DNA of 5,985 bases. It comes from Pseudomonadota bacterium. Its GTDB lineage: Bacteria; Bdellovibrionota; Bacteriovoracia; Bacteriovoracales; Bacteriovoracaceae. The stretch is from positions 1 to 5,985 of the forward strand of contig JAEYUK010000047.1 in NCBI GenBank assembly GCA_023432655.1, read 5' to 3'. Within the stretch, counting starts at the first letter, position 1. Every line of letters begins with the position of its first letter. The position numbers and the translations under genes were made by a program. This document shows, piece by piece, positions 1 through 5,754 of the stretch. A model generated the notes under the pieces. It was not told the origin of the DNA. It ran no database searches and saw only the letters and a list, made by a program, of their open reading frames with translations.

Positions 1-1
1 C

Positions 2-820
2 GTGATACTTTTATTAATGGTTTCAGTCGTGGCGTTCTCTAGTTCGAAGATAGAGAAATCAGTCTTCGATGTCATCCCACTCAATACACCAGTTACAGAT
101 GGCCTAGCTCGTTTCGCACTAAAAGAACCTGCAGGATTTGAAATTAGTGAAGTGAAGATTAAGGTCCATAGTGCGCGAGAGCTAATACTGAAAGAAAAGA
201 ACTACTCGTTTTCAAAACTCATTCAAAACAAACAACAAAAAGAACTTCATATTGATGTTAAGGATTACTCACCTGGGTTCTATCGTCTTTATGTAAAAGT
301 GAAGACCAAGAAGGATAAAGACAAAGAACATCAATACAGCTCAGCTTATATAGATTTTGCTCGGTTTGTGGTGGAGCCGAAGAAGTCTGAAGTTCCGATG
401 CCTGATCCTGATCAGAATAATGCGACAGTCGGTGGAATAGATTCGGATAACGATGGGATTCGAGATGATGTGCAGATTTGGATAAATGAAACATATAAAA
501 ATCAACCGCAGACAAAGTTAGCAGTGAGGCAGATGGCGGGTGCATTTCAGAATCTGTTAATTACAGCTGGAGATAGAGATATATCTATAATAGCAGCTAG
601 AGGTTTTCTTAATAGTACAACTTGCCTTGAAGAAATAACCGGAACAAATGAAGAATCACTGATAAGAAGGAGTCTTAAAAAAATATTTTTGAATACCAAA
701 GAAAGATTACTTGCGGAGATTAAAGCCAATGGCTATTTTAGCGGTCAGTCTTACACTATCGACGTTGATGATTATAAAAGAAAATCTTTGTGTTTATTTG
801 ATCCATCCTATCCCCCATAA
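2..820 (+). CDS. Exported protein of unknown function with TSP3-like acidic loop (5' end probably outside window)
   Basis: I do not recognise a named family. The reading frame is open from the first bases. The GTG at 2 could be a start, but the translation begins directly with a hydrophobic run (ILLLMVSVVAFSSS) without the basic n-region expected of a signal peptide, so the true start is probably upstream and the gene is 5'-partial. Numbering from that GTG, residues about 22-125 alternate beta-like stretches with charged turns (for example PGFYRLYVKVKTKK), which suggests an Ig-like sandwich. A Pro/Asp/Asn linker leads to DSDNDGIRDDV at 147-157, an acidic loop of the thrombospondin type 3 or EF-hand-like kind that would bind Ca2+. 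The remainder looks helical, with Cys208 and Cys263 as a possible disulfide. From memory, similar D-x-D-x-DG-x-RDD-V loops followed by a helical segment occur in exported proteobacterial proteins of unknown role. The stop is TAA at 818-820. The frame is certain; the function is unknown. Confidence 0.8.
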   Translation: MILLLMVSVVAFSSSKIEKSVFDVIPLNTPVTDGLARFALKEPAGFEISEVKIKVHSARELILKEKNYSFSKLIQNKQQKELHIDVKDYSPGFYRLYVKVKTKKDKDKEHQYSSAYIDFARFVVEPKKSEVPMPDPDQNNATVGGIDSDNDGIRDDVQIWINETYKNQPQTKLAVRQMAGAFQNLLITAGDRDISIIAARGFLNSTTCLEEITGTNEESLIRRSLKKIFLNTKERLLAEIKANGYFSGQSYTIDVDDYKRKSLCLFDPSYPP

Positions 821-832
821 CCTTCCGAAATT

Positions 833-854
833 CTTTAATCCGAGAACTTTAATC
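833..854. repeat. Short direct repeat CTTTAATC, two copies
   Basis: CTTTAATC occurs at 833-840 and again at 847-854, start to start 14 bp, just after the stop codon at 820. It lies in the 111-bp gap between two exported-protein genes, which otherwise shows no convincing terminator hairpin. It may be chance in AT-rich DNA or part of a regulatory site for the gene starting at 932. The spacing is not a whole number of helical turns, which argues against simple side-by-side operators. Confidence 0.25.
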
Positions 855-895
855 AAGTCTAACCCCTTAAGTTTCATGGCTTCCGTTCCGAATAG

Positions 896-925
896 GTTTT
901 GAGAAGACTCAACTTCTGTTTTGAG
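896..925 (+). repeat. Direct repeat GTTTTGAG with a competing CTCAA segment over the RBS
   Basis: GTTTTGAG is present at 896-903 and 918-925, 22 bp apart. Between them, CTCAA at 908-912 can pair either with TTGAG at 899-903 (loop AAGA) or with TTGAG at 921-925, which overlaps the Shine-Dalgarno GAGG of the next gene. The arms are only 5 bp, so any RNA switch would be weak. Alternatively the two copies, about two helical turns apart, could be a DNA operator, or the arrangement could be coincidence. What is seen is the repeat; the role is inference. Confidence 0.3.
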
Positions 926-928
926 GAA
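923..928 (+). promoter_or_regulatory. Ribosome binding site fixing the start at 932
   Basis: GAGGAA at 923-928 lies 3 nt before ATG 932 (5 nt from the GAGG core), and the ATG opens a typical signal peptide (MKKLSLL). The frame could be extended upstream to about 899, but that would place eleven extra residues (MRRLNFCFEET) before the signal peptide and would translate through this Shine-Dalgarno sequence. The start at 932 is therefore preferred. Confidence 0.75.
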
Positions 929-931
929 ACT

Positions 932-3046
932 ATGAAAAAGCTTTCATTATTGATGGTGCCACTTATTACCATGCCCGCTTTTGGCCAATCGATGCTTTCG
1001 ACTTTGAGTAAGTATCAGGAAACGTTGTCGGTACCGAACCAGAGTAGTGGTGGATCATCGGGTGAAGTTGCGAAACCTGGTTCCAATGTGAGTTCCACTC
1101 CGGATGTGAAGCCCTCGGCTGGGAGTGTGTCGTCGTCTAGTTCAATGTGTACGGAAAAAGATCAGACTTCGTTGCCACTGGCCTATGTGACGTCTCTTAT
1201 TCAGGAGAAAAATCCTAAACTTGATTTTGTTCATGACCCGCGTTCCGGAACACTTACAGTGACCGGGGCGGATATGATTGGGAACTGTTCATCGATGCTT
1301 GAGTGGCGCTTGAAGCAGCCAGAAATTCAAGGGCAGAAATCATTCGCTATTGAAGTGGGATTTAAGAAAGGTGAGGACTGTACTGAGAGCGGTTGTAGCT
1401 ACAGTGTGGCCAAAGTAAAAAATGGTGAGTTCCAGGATTTTGAGAAGATGACTTTTAAGCCGACACTTAAAGGCTTTGAGGAGTGTTTACAGAAGTCGGG
1501 TGTGGTGAGTAATGGTAAGGTTGATGCCGGCGCCATTTATAATACTCCCATCAAAGAAAAGTTTTCAGGTCTAGAGCATTCAGGAAAACTTTTATTCCTG
1601 GCCCATGGGCCATCATCCAATCAGGTTAAACCTAAGTACGCTTTAGAATATGTTGATGGTTGTGATCGCTATGAGACAGCTCATCCGCAAATTAAAAATC
1701 TTCTGACTTATGAAGACGCTGAGAAAGAGCGTCTGGATGCTGAAGCTTCAAAGCTCAAAGAATGTAAGGTGGATGAGTACCATAAGCTTGCCGACTTCAT
1801 TGAAAAGTATGAAGGCTACCAGGAAGAACTTGGAGCTATTCGTGACAGTCTTATTTTAGAAGCTGCGAAGAAGGCTGCCGAAGCTGTGCAGTCTGGAAAA
1901 TACACTGAAGAAGATTTGAAGGTCCTGGCCGACTTTGAACGCTATATTGTGACTCCGAAAATTGAGCACGCAACTTACCTCTATGAGCAAATGATCGAGC
2001 TTGAAGGGGACGCTAAAAAAGCTAAACAAGAAGAACTAAAAGCGGTTCTTTCCCAAATTAAAACACTAAAGCAGAAGCCTTACTTTACAGGCCTTCATAC
2101 CAAGAAACTTATTGATGACGGCCGTTTTGAAGAAGCGGAAGCCCTCAATAGCATTCTTCTTACTATGGATTCTTACCAGAACCTCGGTTCTAAGCAGAAT
2201 AATGTCGTGATCACTCCAGGTCTTGCGGCCCGAAACGTTGCTTCGGGAAGAAGTTCTTTTAAAGCGCAGCTTGAAGTGGAAAAAGAACGATATGAGTACA
2301 AGACCGGCCAGTCTTCCGGAAAGGCTTCGTACTACAGTAATCTGGCGTCGAGAATGCGTAATAATATTTCGATGCGCACAGAGAACTTTAATGCTGAAAT
2401 TCAGAGTGAATACGGCCGAGTTCAGCAGCCCAATGGCTACTGTTATCGTTACTGGAGAAATGCTCAGAAGTGTATTCAAGATACAGCTGAGAGAATTCAG
2501 GAACTACAAGCGCTCCTGGCCCACTATAATAAGGTAGATACTGAGCGAGCGAATGAGTACGATGCCAAAGCTAAAGAGTACGCTGAACTAGAAGAACAAG
2601 GTCGACGTTACATCGCCGCTCAAAATGGTGAAGTGGTGGAGGAGACTCCCGCTGTGGTGACGACTCCAACTCCGGTGGCAGATACAACGGTTCCAACTCC
2701 GCGGGCGCAAGATAATCAGGTTTATAATTTCCAGTATAATGGAAACGGCAATCCTCAGCAGCAGGCACAGATGATGCCTCAGCAGTATATGCAGCCAGTG
2801 GCTCCTTATCAGCAAAACAATATGTTTCAACAGAATCCGTATCCGTACCAACAAAATGGTATCTACGGAGCTCCTCAGTTTCAGCAACAGATGGGACAGA
2901 TGGGGATGAATGGCGGATATAGTTTTAGTTGGAATGGAGGGGCGCAGGCCCAGCAAAACCCTTATATGATGCAAGGTCAGCAGGGATATTGGCAGCAGCC
3001 GTACCAGTCATACAATATGTATTCGATGTACGGCCGCCGCTATTAA
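932..3046 (+). CDS. Secreted Cys-rich, helical protein with a Gln/Tyr/Met/Asn/Gly-rich prion-like tail
   Basis: The gene encodes 704 residues and is not a family I recognise. A signal peptide (KK, then LSLLMVPLITMP) probably cleaves after AFG at 16-18. A Ser/Gly/Pro-rich linker runs over about 36-72. A compact region at about 73-250 carries Cys 73, 119, 150, 155, 185 and 244, with a further Cys278; an even-numbered disulfide set is plausible in the periplasm or outside the cell. Residues about 262-565 are rich in Lys, Glu and Ala with heptad-like spacing and look mostly helical or coiled-coil; Cys504 and Cys514 sit near the end of this part. A Thr/Pro linker (572-590) leads to a tail (about 601-704) that is almost entirely Gln, Tyr, Gly, Asn, Met and Pro, with no Asp, Glu or Lys and only the two Arg of the terminal GRRY. 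The export signal and architecture suggest a surface or matrix protein; adhesion or assembly through the tail is speculation. No convincing promoter was found upstream, so co-transcription with the preceding gene is possible. It converges with the barrel gene. Confidence 0.9.
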   Translation: MKKLSLLMVPLITMPAFGQSMLSTLSKYQETLSVPNQSSGGSSGEVAKPGSNVSSTPDVKPSAGSVSSSSSMCTEKDQTSLPLAYVTSLIQEKNPKLDFVHDPRSGTLTVTGADMIGNCSSMLEWRLKQPEIQGQKSFAIEVGFKKGEDCTESGCSYSVAKVKNGEFQDFEKMTFKPTLKGFEECLQKSGVVSNGKVDAGAIYNTPIKEKFSGLEHSGKLLFLAHGPSSNQVKPKYALEYVDGCDRYETAHPQIKNLLTYEDAEKERLDAEASKLKECKVDEYHKLADFIEKYEGYQEELGAIRDSLILEAAKKAAEAVQSGKYTEEDLKVLADFERYIVTPKIEHATYLYEQMIELEGDAKKAKQEELKAVLSQIKTLKQKPYFTGLHTKKLIDDGRFEEAEALNSILLTMDSYQNLGSKQNNVVITPGLAARNVASGRSSFKAQLEVEKERYEYKTGQSSGKASYYSNLASRMRNNISMRTENFNAEIQSEYGRVQQPNGYCYRYWRNAQKCIQDTAERIQELQALLAHYNKVDTERANEYDAKAKEYAELEEQGRRYIAAQNGEVVEETPAVVTTPTPVADTTVPTPRAQDNQVYNFQYNGNGNPQQQAQMMPQQYMQPVAPYQQNNMFQQNPYPYQQNGIYGAPQFQQQMGQMGMNGGYSFSWNGGAQAQQNPYMMQGQQGYWQQPYQSYNMYSMYGRRY

Positions 3047-3050
3047 AAAA

Positions 3051-4538
3051 TTAGAATTCGAGAGTCGCTCTTAAACCACCGCCATGGACATTGGAAATAT
3101 CCAGTTCTTTGGCGGTATTTGTGAAAGCATAGTAATCTCCCACAAACCAGTAACCGTAGTAACCAGAGATCGTGACATTCGGGTTCCAACGGTAATCAAA
3201 ACCAAAATCGATTTCGTAACCGTAGTCATCTTTTTGTTTCTGAGTTGAAGCAAAACGATAGTTCTCTTCGTGGTGATAAGCGTTCTTGTTAGCTTCGGCC
3301 GTTTCCATTGCCGTCGCAAAAATCATCGCAGCTTTCCAAGTCCATTTATCAGTTTTGTAATTCCCGTGGAATTTGAAGAAGCGAGCGTTGGTGATGGAAG
3401 AATCAAAAATCGATTTACCACCCTGATCAAAAGCATTGTAGTTATAACGGAACATGAGATCAGCGATGTGATAGTTCGGGTGAAGATAAGTAGCTTCAAA
3501 TTTATCACTGTCGCCTTTATCTCCAGAAACTTGACCGGCGATCAAACCGATATCCCAGTTTGGATTTAGGTCATACTTAAGGTCAACAACATAGGCCTGG
3601 CCTGAAAGTTTTGATTCTTCGCCAGCTTGGTAAACGTCACCGTAGTCACCGCTTTGGAGAGATGCTTCCGCCTGGATTTTGAACTTGTTCCATTTCTTGG
3701 AAACGAAAGGCTCGATCACAGTTACGGCCGTTTTTTCTCTTCGAATTTTAGCACCGGGTTCATCTTCGCCATTATAGAAAGTATTGTCTTTTTCAGACGA
3801 TCTTTTGGCGTAAAGAACGCTAGCTACGAAATCACTATTTTTATTGTCATACTTAGCGATTAAACCTAATTCACGGACGTCTGCACGTCCATTAGCGCTT
3901 ACTTTTCCTTCATTATTATTAGCGTCGTCATTAAAGCTAGAAATCTTCGCATAATAAGGAGTCACGCCGAAGTTTCCGATCTTCATTTCAGCTTCGATCC
4001 CATCATACATAGTCAGGAAGCGGTCCCATGGATCTCGGCCATCGTCAAAAGCGAGTCCCATTCCAAAGTGGCGAGACATACGACCGATTTTAATCAGGGC
4101 CGTATCAGCGTAAAGTTCCATGTACATTTGGTTAACGTTCAGAGCACTTCTTTGGGCCGAAGTGGTGAAGAAATAAGAATTATTGCTAGAACCATCACCA
4201 GAGTTTGTTGAATTATCTCCAGCGAAGCCCCCACGAAGGTAGCCCGAAGAAAGTTCCCCTTTAAGTGTTACCCCATCATTAATAATGATATTTGGGTTCA
4301 AACGAAGGGTATAAGTTTGGAAAGCGGCTCCGCAGTCGTTTGTATCAATACCTTGGGTTCCATTTCTAGAAGGGGGTGCTGATCTATCGACTTTATCCCC
4401 AGTTCGGCAAAGATTACTGATCATATGGGTGTCGGCCCCGAAAATCCCGGTCCAATCGATAGGAAGGGCGAGGGCAGAATTGATGCTGAGAGTAGAAACT
4501 AATAGAAGGCTTGAGGCCCGAAAACTTTTAAAGGTCAC
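3051..4538 (-). CDS. Predicted outer-membrane beta-barrel protein
   Basis: The gene encodes 495 residues on the minus strand from a GTG at 4538. A signal peptide (basic MTFKSFR, then a hydrophobic stretch) ends in SALA, with likely cleavage before LPIDW at residue 25. The mature part repeatedly alternates short amphipathic, aromatic-flanked strands with polar Asn/Asp/Ser/Gly loops, for example loops near 107-121 and 203-218. It ends in the RATLEF strand, whose terminal Phe is typical of substrates of the BAM assembly machine. A conserved-looking segment at 152-174 contains GRMSRHFGMGL followed by DGRDPWDRF, and another at 353-370 contains HPNYHIADLMF. Both recall uncharacterised barrel families of myxobacteria and Bdellovibrionota, but I cannot verify membership. 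The only cysteines, 44 and 69, lie in the N-terminal part and could form a loop disulfide. The protein could be a porin or a substrate-specific channel; the ligand is unknown. It has its own promoter and a good Shine-Dalgarno sequence, so it is probably monocistronic. Confidence 0.88.
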   Translation of the reverse strand: MTFKSFRASSLLLVSTLSINSALALPIDWTGIFGADTHMISNLCRTGDKVDRSAPPSRNGTQGIDTNDCGAAFQTYTLRLNPNIIINDGVTLKGELSSGYLRGGFAGDNSTNSGDGSSNNSYFFTTSAQRSALNVNQMYMELYADTALIKIGRMSRHFGMGLAFDDGRDPWDRFLTMYDGIEAEMKIGNFGVTPYYAKISSFNDDANNNEGKVSANGRADVRELGLIAKYDNKNSDFVASVLYAKRSSEKDNTFYNGEDEPGAKIRREKTAVTVIEPFVSKKWNKFKIQAEASLQSGDYGDVYQAGEESKLSGQAYVVDLKYDLNPNWDIGLIAGQVSGDKGDSDKFEATYLHPNYHIADLMFRYNYNAFDQGGKSIFDSSITNARFFKFHGNYKTDKWTWKAAMIFATAMETAEANKNAYHHEENYRFASTQKQKDDYGYEIDFGFDYRWNPNVTISGYYGYWFVGDYYAFTNTAKELDISNVHGGGLRATLEF

Positions 4539-4544
4539 AGGTTT

Positions 4545-4550
4545 TCCTTT
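4545..4550 (-). promoter_or_regulatory. Ribosome binding site for the GTG start at 4538
   Basis: On the minus strand AAAGGA precedes the GTG at 4538 by six bases. The next in-frame Met lies well inside the mature protein (residue 39), and only the GTG start gives a complete signal peptide, so this site decides the start. Confidence 0.75.
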
Positions 4551-4572
4551 GAATTAAAAAATTGATTAAAAA

Positions 4573-4601
4573 ACTATAAGTAATCCCTGCGAAAGTGTCC
4601 A
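4573..4601 (-). promoter_or_regulatory. Sigma-70-like promoter for the outer-membrane protein gene
   Basis: Read on the minus strand, TGGACA (plus coordinates 4596-4601) is followed after 17 bp by TATAGT (4573-4578). Each hexamer differs from the E. coli consensus at one position. Transcription would start near 4566, giving a leader of roughly 28 nt before the GTG at 4538. No classical operator overlapping it was recognised. Confidence 0.65.
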
Positions 4602-4622
4602 ACTATCCCCATCAAAAAAGAT

Positions 4623-4635
4623 AAAAACTGTTTTT
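4623..4635. repeat. Inverted repeat AAAAAC-T-GTTTTT between divergent promoters
   Basis: A 6-bp perfect inverted repeat with a single central base lies between the -35 element of the left-facing promoter (to 4601) and that of the right-facing promoter (from 4643). Its position would suit an operator or an AT-rich upstream element acting on the tRNA promoter, but short A/T palindromes arise easily by chance in such DNA. Confidence 0.3.
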
Positions 4636-4642
4636 GGATGAC

Positions 4643-4671
4643 TTGCAAAAAAGAGCATATTAAATTATAGT
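4643..4671 (+). promoter_or_regulatory. Sigma-70-like promoter for tRNA-Gln (and probably prs-pth)
   Basis: TTGCAA (4643-4648) and TATAGT (4666-4671) are separated by exactly 17 bp. Transcription would begin around 4678, leaving about 20 nt of 5' leader to be removed by RNase P before the tRNA. The -10 hexamer is identical to that of the opposing promoter of the outer-membrane protein gene. No other promoter is evident between the tRNA and prs. Confidence 0.65.
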
Positions 4672-4697
4672 CACTGAACGTTTTTAAAAGATTCTGT

Positions 4698-4772
4698 AGG
4701 GGTGTCGACAAGTGGTAAGTCAGCAGATTTTGATTCTGCCATGCGCAGGTTCGAACCCTGCCACCCCTACCA
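4698..4772 (+). tRNA. tRNA-Gln (anticodon UUG)
   Basis: A full cloverleaf can be drawn by hand. The acceptor stem AGGGGTG (4698-4704) pairs perfectly with CACCCCT (4762-4768). The D stem is GAC/GTC (4707-4709 and 4719-4721) with loop AAGTGGTAA. The anticodon stem is GCAGA/TCTGC (4723-4727 and 4735-4739) with loop TTTTGAT, giving anticodon TTG at 4730-4732, which reads CAA (Gln). The T stem is GCAGG/CCTGC around TTCGAAC. The discriminator is A4769 and CCA is encoded at 4770-4772. The first pair is A-U rather than the U-A pair found in many bacterial tRNA-Gln. A T6 run follows at 4774-4779, and prs begins 36 bases after the CCA, so the tRNA probably forms part of the prs leader transcript. Confidence 0.96.
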
Positions 4773-4796
4773 CTTTTTTAGAAGTTTGAATCTTCA

Positions 4797-4802
4797 AAGG
4801 AG
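4797..4802 (+). promoter_or_regulatory. Ribosome binding site of prs
   Basis: AAGGAG ends six bases before the GTG at 4809 and supports this non-ATG start. It directly abuts a small inverted repeat, TTTGAA-TC-TTCAAA (4785-4798), whose right arm overlaps the first two bases of the site, so a weak hairpin could partly mask it. Confidence 0.7.
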
Positions 4803-4808
4803 TTCAGA

Positions 4809-5753
4809 GTGAGACGGATAGTTTTAGTCTCGGGGACATCGAACCCAACCCTTTCTAAAAAAATCTCTGAATTTCTTGATATCCCCCTCGTAAATCCCCA
4901 AATTAGACGATTCGCCAACGGTGAAATCTATTGCGAAATAGAGAAGAACGTTCGTGGTGCAGATGTTTTTGTTATTCAATCGACCTGCGCTCCGGTGAAT
5001 GAAAACTTGATGGAGCTTCTGATTATTATCGATGCGCTTAAGCGCGCTTCGGCAAACTCTATCACAGCGGTGGTTCCACACTACGGTTACTCTCGTCAGG
5101 ACCGTAAAGGTGCTCCTCGTACTCCGATTACTGCAAAGCTGGTAGCGGATATGCTGACTGTGGCCGGCGCTTCTCGCGTCGTTACCATGGATCTTCACGC
5201 AGGCCAGATTCAGGGTTTCTTCAATATCCCATTTGATAATATTTTCGCTTCTCCAATTCTTCTTGATTACATTCAGAAGAATCTTGATCGCAGTAACCTA
5301 ATTACTGTTTCCCCAGATGCTGGTGGGGTGGAGCGAGTTCGTTATTACGCTAAGAAAATGGAAGCGGATCTCGCTCTTATTGATAAGCGCCGAACTGGAC
5401 CAAACGTGGCCGAGGCCATGAACGTGATCGGAGATGTGAACGGTAAGGACTGTATTATTATTGATGATATGATCGATACCGCAGGTACTTTAGTTCAAGC
5501 TGCTAAGGCCCTTCGTAAGAATGGAGCTAAACGCATCTATGCCGCCGCCACTCATCCCGTTTTCTCAGATCCAGCGATCCAAAGAATTTCTGAATGCGAA
5601 GAATTGGAAGCCGTGCTGGTCACCGATACCATTCCTCTTTCAGAAGCCGCCAAGAAACTTGGTAAAATTAAAGTAGTCACAACGGCCGATATTTTGGCCA
5701 AGGCCATTCACCGAACATTTAACCATGATTCGGTAAGTTCCCTTTTCATTTAA
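4809..5753 (+). CDS. prs: Ribose-phosphate pyrophosphokinase (PRPP synthetase)
   Basis: The enzyme transfers pyrophosphate from ATP to ribose 5-phosphate to make PRPP, the cytoplasmic precursor of purines, pyrimidines, histidine, tryptophan and NAD. The 314 residues match the usual length of the class I enzyme. Visible landmarks are RFANGEI (34-40) in the ATP-binding N-terminal domain; PHYGYSRQDRK (90-100); the signature DLHAGQIQGFF (128-138) with metal-binding His130; PDAGG (169-173) with Asp170; the catalytic loop residues KRR (193-195); the PRPP/ribose-phosphate loop DDMIDTAGT (219-227); and the conserved C-terminal SVSSLF. No key residue appears to be missing. The GTG start is supported by a strong Shine-Dalgarno sequence and by alignment of MRRIVLVSG with known N-termini. 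It follows tRNA-Gln by 36 bases and precedes pth by one base, implying a shared transcript and probably coupled translation with pth. Confidence 0.98.
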   Translation: MRRIVLVSGTSNPTLSKKISEFLDIPLVNPQIRRFANGEIYCEIEKNVRGADVFVIQSTCAPVNENLMELLIIIDALKRASANSITAVVPHYGYSRQDRKGAPRTPITAKLVADMLTVAGASRVVTMDLHAGQIQGFFNIPFDNIFASPILLDYIQKNLDRSNLITVSPDAGGVERVRYYAKKMEADLALIDKRRTGPNVAEAMNVIGDVNGKDCIIIDDMIDTAGTLVQAAKALRKNGAKRIYAAATHPVFSDPAIQRISECEELEAVLVTDTIPLSEAAKKLGKIKVVTTADILAKAIHRTFNHDSVSSLFI

Positions 5754-5754
5754 T

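Noticed and set aside
711..902. Open frame of 63 codons on the plus strand overlapping the end of the first gene
   Set aside because: It overlaps the first gene over more than half its length, has no ribosome binding site and shows no protein-like features.
899..931. Upstream extension of the 932 gene to a start near 899
   Set aside because: It would put eleven residues before a well-formed signal peptide and translate through the Shine-Dalgarno sequence at 923-928.
2066..2974. Several antisense open frames opposite the coiled-coil and Gln-rich parts of the 932-3046 gene
   Set aside because: Biased codon content of the real gene (Lys/Glu- and Gln-rich) keeps the opposite frames free of stops; the translations are Ser/His/Leu/Arg-rich and look like shadows.
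2750..3015. CAG/CAA-rich stretch as a tandem repeat or microsatellite
   Set aside because: Codons for Gln are mixed and interrupted by Met, Tyr, Pro and Asn with no constant period, so it is low-complexity protein coding rather than a DNA tandem repeat.
3060..3072. Small hairpin AGAG-TCG-CTCT near the convergent stops as an intrinsic terminator
   Set aside because: The stem is only four base pairs and lies about ten bases from the T-run on the minus strand, too weak and too far for a standard terminator.
3270..3863. Plus-strand open frames inside the barrel gene
   Set aside because: They are opposite a convincing signal-peptide-to-terminal-Phe barrel and have no ribosome binding site or recognisable protein character.
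4773..4798. T6 run and small inverted repeats after tRNA-Gln as a terminator
   Set aside because: The T-run is not preceded by a dedicated hairpin, the TTTGAA/TTCAAA repeat follows rather than precedes it, and prs has no other promoter.
4824..5198. Minus-strand open frame of 124 codons inside prs
   Set aside because: It is antisense to highly conserved PRPP synthetase motifs and its translation resembles nothing known.
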